Shown in pieces: positions 61,931 to 64,000 of a DNA stretch of 64,000 nucleotides. Both the position numbers and the translations under genes were made by a program. How positions within the stretch are numbered: the stretch's first letter is position 1; every line of letters starts with the position of its first letter. The notes below the pieces were generated by a model, which saw only the letters and a program-made list of their open reading frames with translations, was not told the origin of the DNA and ran no database searches. The stretch is from Penelope pileata. Lineage: Eukaryota; Chordata; Aves; Galliformes; Cracidae. The stretch is from assembly GCA_013396635.1 (NCBI GenBank), contig WBMW01003830.1:1710980-1774979 (forward strand). The letters run 5' to 3'.

Positions 61931-61949
61931 TGCTTCCCCACAACTGTGA
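61931..61949 (+). CDS. TMEM273: Last coding exon of the TMEM273-like gene
   Basis: After a strong acceptor (CTCCTCTCTCTTTATGCACAG) the phase-2 join completes a Ser codon and encodes ASPQL before TGA at 61947-61949. The cytoplasmic tail would then be about 27 residues, shorter than the human one. Untranslated sequence follows. Confidence 0.5.
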
Positions 61950-63226
61950 TTTGAACGATAACGCAACATGCACACAGGTCTCTAGAGGACCACGACACCC
62001 AGTAAACCTGGTGCAGCAGAAAGGAACAGAGAAATTCTATTTAACATGGGTCTGACATTTAAGAACTAGGAAGGAAACCTCAGTGGGCTGAGTGAGATTC
62101 CTTTTAAAAAGGAAATCTTTCAAAATGCTTTTGATCCTGTCCACTTATTTTGCACTATATATTGTAACAGCAAGTTCAAGCCCCCCCTCAAAAAAAACCA
62201 CCAAAAAAACAGCAAAAAAAAACCAAACAAAAAAACATCAAAGTTGGATGAAAGCCAAAGGCCTTGGTCAAAGGTCCTGAAGTTAGATTCACTTTCACAT
62301 TGCTAGGATTTTTCCATATTTTCTGGTTTTACTAGACTGATATATTTTTCACAAGTCATTTATATTGAAAAAAGAAGAAACTTTTAAACCAGGCAAGTTA
62401 CTTTGTCAAAAGCTTCTCTGTCACTCTGACTGGGGACCTCAGTTTCGAGCTTTCTCTTTGCCCCAAGCTCTTAGGGATCAGGATAAAGCAATGATCAGTC
62501 CTGATGGAAGGGATACATTTTTACCTTTTTTCCCCTACCCCAAACCCTTCCATTTTGAGCACCTGGTGGGCTCACAGACACAAGAGGCAGTGCCAGACTG
62601 CTAAGGAGATGGCTGCTCATCATCTGAGGTCATTCAGTAGGGTGGAGAGGTACAGAGTGGGGAATGTAGCCTGCAAGTTGTCTGTTGGATCATAGTAAAA
62701 CGCTGTTTTGCATCTCTCCAAAACATTTCTTAATGTAAGTAGAAAAGAGATTACATGAATTAATCAGCGTTCTCATGAATTGAGGGCAACAGCTGTTCTC
62801 AATGATCTAAGAAAAGCCTTTTGGCCTCTCCCAGAGAGGTGGATAGAATGCTAACAGGCACGTCCCCACCACAGTCATTCCTCACAGAGGCCACACAACA
62901 CATGCAGACACTCAGTTGAAGATCAGGGCAAGGACATTCTTTGAGAAAAGCACTTCAGCATTTTTCCTAACAGGGAAAGGCCCCAGCCCTGGAGCATGTG
63001 ATGCTTTCCCAGAGAGATGCTTCCACAGCCTAATTCAGCTAACTGTCACAAAACCTGTTTTCCTTTCTCATCACACAGTGCTCAGTCTATTTTCTTGCAA
63101 GACACTCACAATTTGTGTGCACTAACCTAAAACAAATTAGGACTATCATACAGGCAAAAGATAGAACCAGGAGCACCCAGTAAGCTGTTTCTGCTGTGCT
63201 ACAGACAGTATGGACATGGCAATAAA
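61950..63226 (+). other. Probable 3' UTR of the TMEM273-like gene, to AATAAA at 63221
   Basis: No recognised coding frame. It includes an A/C-rich low-complexity tract (62190-62240). The first canonical AATAAA after the stop is at 63221-63226. The UTR end is inferred from this motif only. Confidence 0.35.
62190..62240. repeat. A-rich simple sequence with C interruptions
   Basis: CCACCAAAAAAACAG-like units form an irregular A/C-rich tract. It could be a decayed retroelement tail or slippage product. Confidence 0.65.
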
Positions 63227-64000
63227 TGGGAAGGAGCAGGGGAGGGAGAAAGTTAAAGCAGAGAGAAACCACAGAAACCAGAGTCAAGAGAAGAGGAGGA
63301 GGAGGACCGACAAGGAGAGATGTAGAAGGTAGTGGATTTACTGCCTGGATGAGATACAGATGGCATGATCTATCAACTCGTCCACATTGGATTTTGGTTA
63401 CCTACCATATTTGTGTTTATTTTGTTTGATATTTTCCTTCCAAGACAGTTTGAGCACCCACAATACCTTCCTCTGATCTTTCTAGGGGAAGTGACTGACT
63501 TTGTTGTGGCAGCAAAATTTAGCATCCTTAATGATGACCTTACACTGACCCCTCTGACGATTCCTCATCCCAGCCTACAGGCATTTGCTAAAAGGTAGAG
63601 TGAAGTTCCCAGTTGCATGTTAAAATTCTGGTCTTAAGGCTGCAAAGGTGATGTGATACACATAAGCTCTCTGCCTTTGAGACACTGGCCAGTGAGAGAA
63701 TTCCACAATATTTGGGGGCAAGACTATGTATGCTAAAGATGGTTTTTTTTTCTGTTAAGTGGAAAACAAATAGAAATCCACCGTCTCATCTTAGTTGTAC
63801 TTATTAATTCTGTTGTGGCACTGAGTAATATAGTAACAAATCTTTGTTTTTTGTTCACTTCAAGGCATCTATGTACTACTCCTTAGTGGATCTTTAAGGG
63901 GTTCTATAATACAGATGCTCATCTGAGGAAACAATATAGGCTATTACTGGTCTTGAAACCATTGGTTTCTAGTATAAAAGAGTCAGTACATGATGCGATC
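63227..64000. other. Intergenic sequence at the right edge
   Basis: No gene recognised. In mammals FAM170B and VSTM4 would follow beyond this edge; nothing here identifies either. Confidence 0.5.

Larger units (their letters stand above)
52916..63226 (+). other. TMEM273: Gene span of the TMEM273-like membrane protein (partial model)
   Basis: Seven or eight exon candidates on the plus strand join with matching intron phases and open frames: 52916-52975, 56441-56546, 57785 (or 57824)-57961, 58262-58344, 59542-59592, 60423-60533, 61822-61846, 61931-61949. AATAAA at 63221-63226 would give a 1.3-kb 3' UTR. Predicted topology is a Ser/Thr/Asp/Asn-rich ectodomain, one membrane helix and a short cytoplasmic tail. 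Position beside CEFIP in opposite orientation matches human TMEM273. Human TMEM273 has only about ten residues between signal peptide and the EIDF motif, so the long ectodomain is unexpected. The first exon with ATG and signal peptide is missing from the model. TMEM273 has no established function. Confidence 0.6.

Noticed and set aside
1..64000. CR1 LINE copies, tRNA or rRNA genes, CRISPR-like arrays
   Set aside because: None of the usual signatures (CR1 terminal ATTCTATG repeats, tRNA boxes, regularly spaced direct repeats) was found by eye.

Overview
This is vertebrate nuclear DNA, most likely from a bird and possibly a galliform. It has long introns and intergenic sequence, few interspersed repeats, no SINEs, no recognisable CR1 copy, and one solo LTR whose 3' part resembles avian ERVL-type LTRs. 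Two protein-coding genes can be supported. They sit next to each other in mammals too (human 10q11.23: TMEM273 - C10orf71/CEFIP - DRGX), and this window reads that block in the opposite direction.

Layout. 1-8458: no gene recognised. By synteny the 3' end of DRGX would lie near or beyond the left edge, but no homeobox is visible. 8464-9002: a complete solo LTR with a perfect 5-bp target duplication. About 9.1-15.18 kb, minus strand: the large coding exon of CEFIP (C10orf71), with a 1538-residue ORF at 10389-15005, a 5' leader carrying three upstream ORFs, a clear splice acceptor at 15181/15182 and about 1.2 kb of 3' UTR. 15.2-52.9 kb: non-coding. It probably contains the CEFIP first intron and promoter; a MEF2/M-CAT/TATA cluster with a downstream donor at 31.9-32.3 kb is the best candidate. 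52.9-63.2 kb, plus strand: a gene for a small single-pass membrane protein. Its transmembrane exon (60423-60533) matches TMEM273.

The most interesting result is in the TMEM273-like gene. Five upstream exon candidates (52916-52975, 56441-56546, 57785/57824-57961, 58262-58344, 59542-59592) and two downstream ones (61822-61846, 61931-61949) join with fully compatible intron phases (1-1, 1-2, 2-2, 2-1, 1-1, then 1-1, 1-2, stop). This implies an ectodomain much longer than the very short mammalian one, plus an alternative terminal exon at 61368. Only the transmembrane exon rests on homology; the rest rests on splice sites, phase and open frame. The signal-peptide exon was not found.

The two genes are in opposite orientation and face away from each other (minus-strand CEFIP on the left, plus-strand TMEM273 on the right), with roughly 20-37 kb between their 5' ends. 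CEFIP is a striated-muscle Z-disc protein, and several consensus MEF2, CArG and M-CAT sites lie in that interval.
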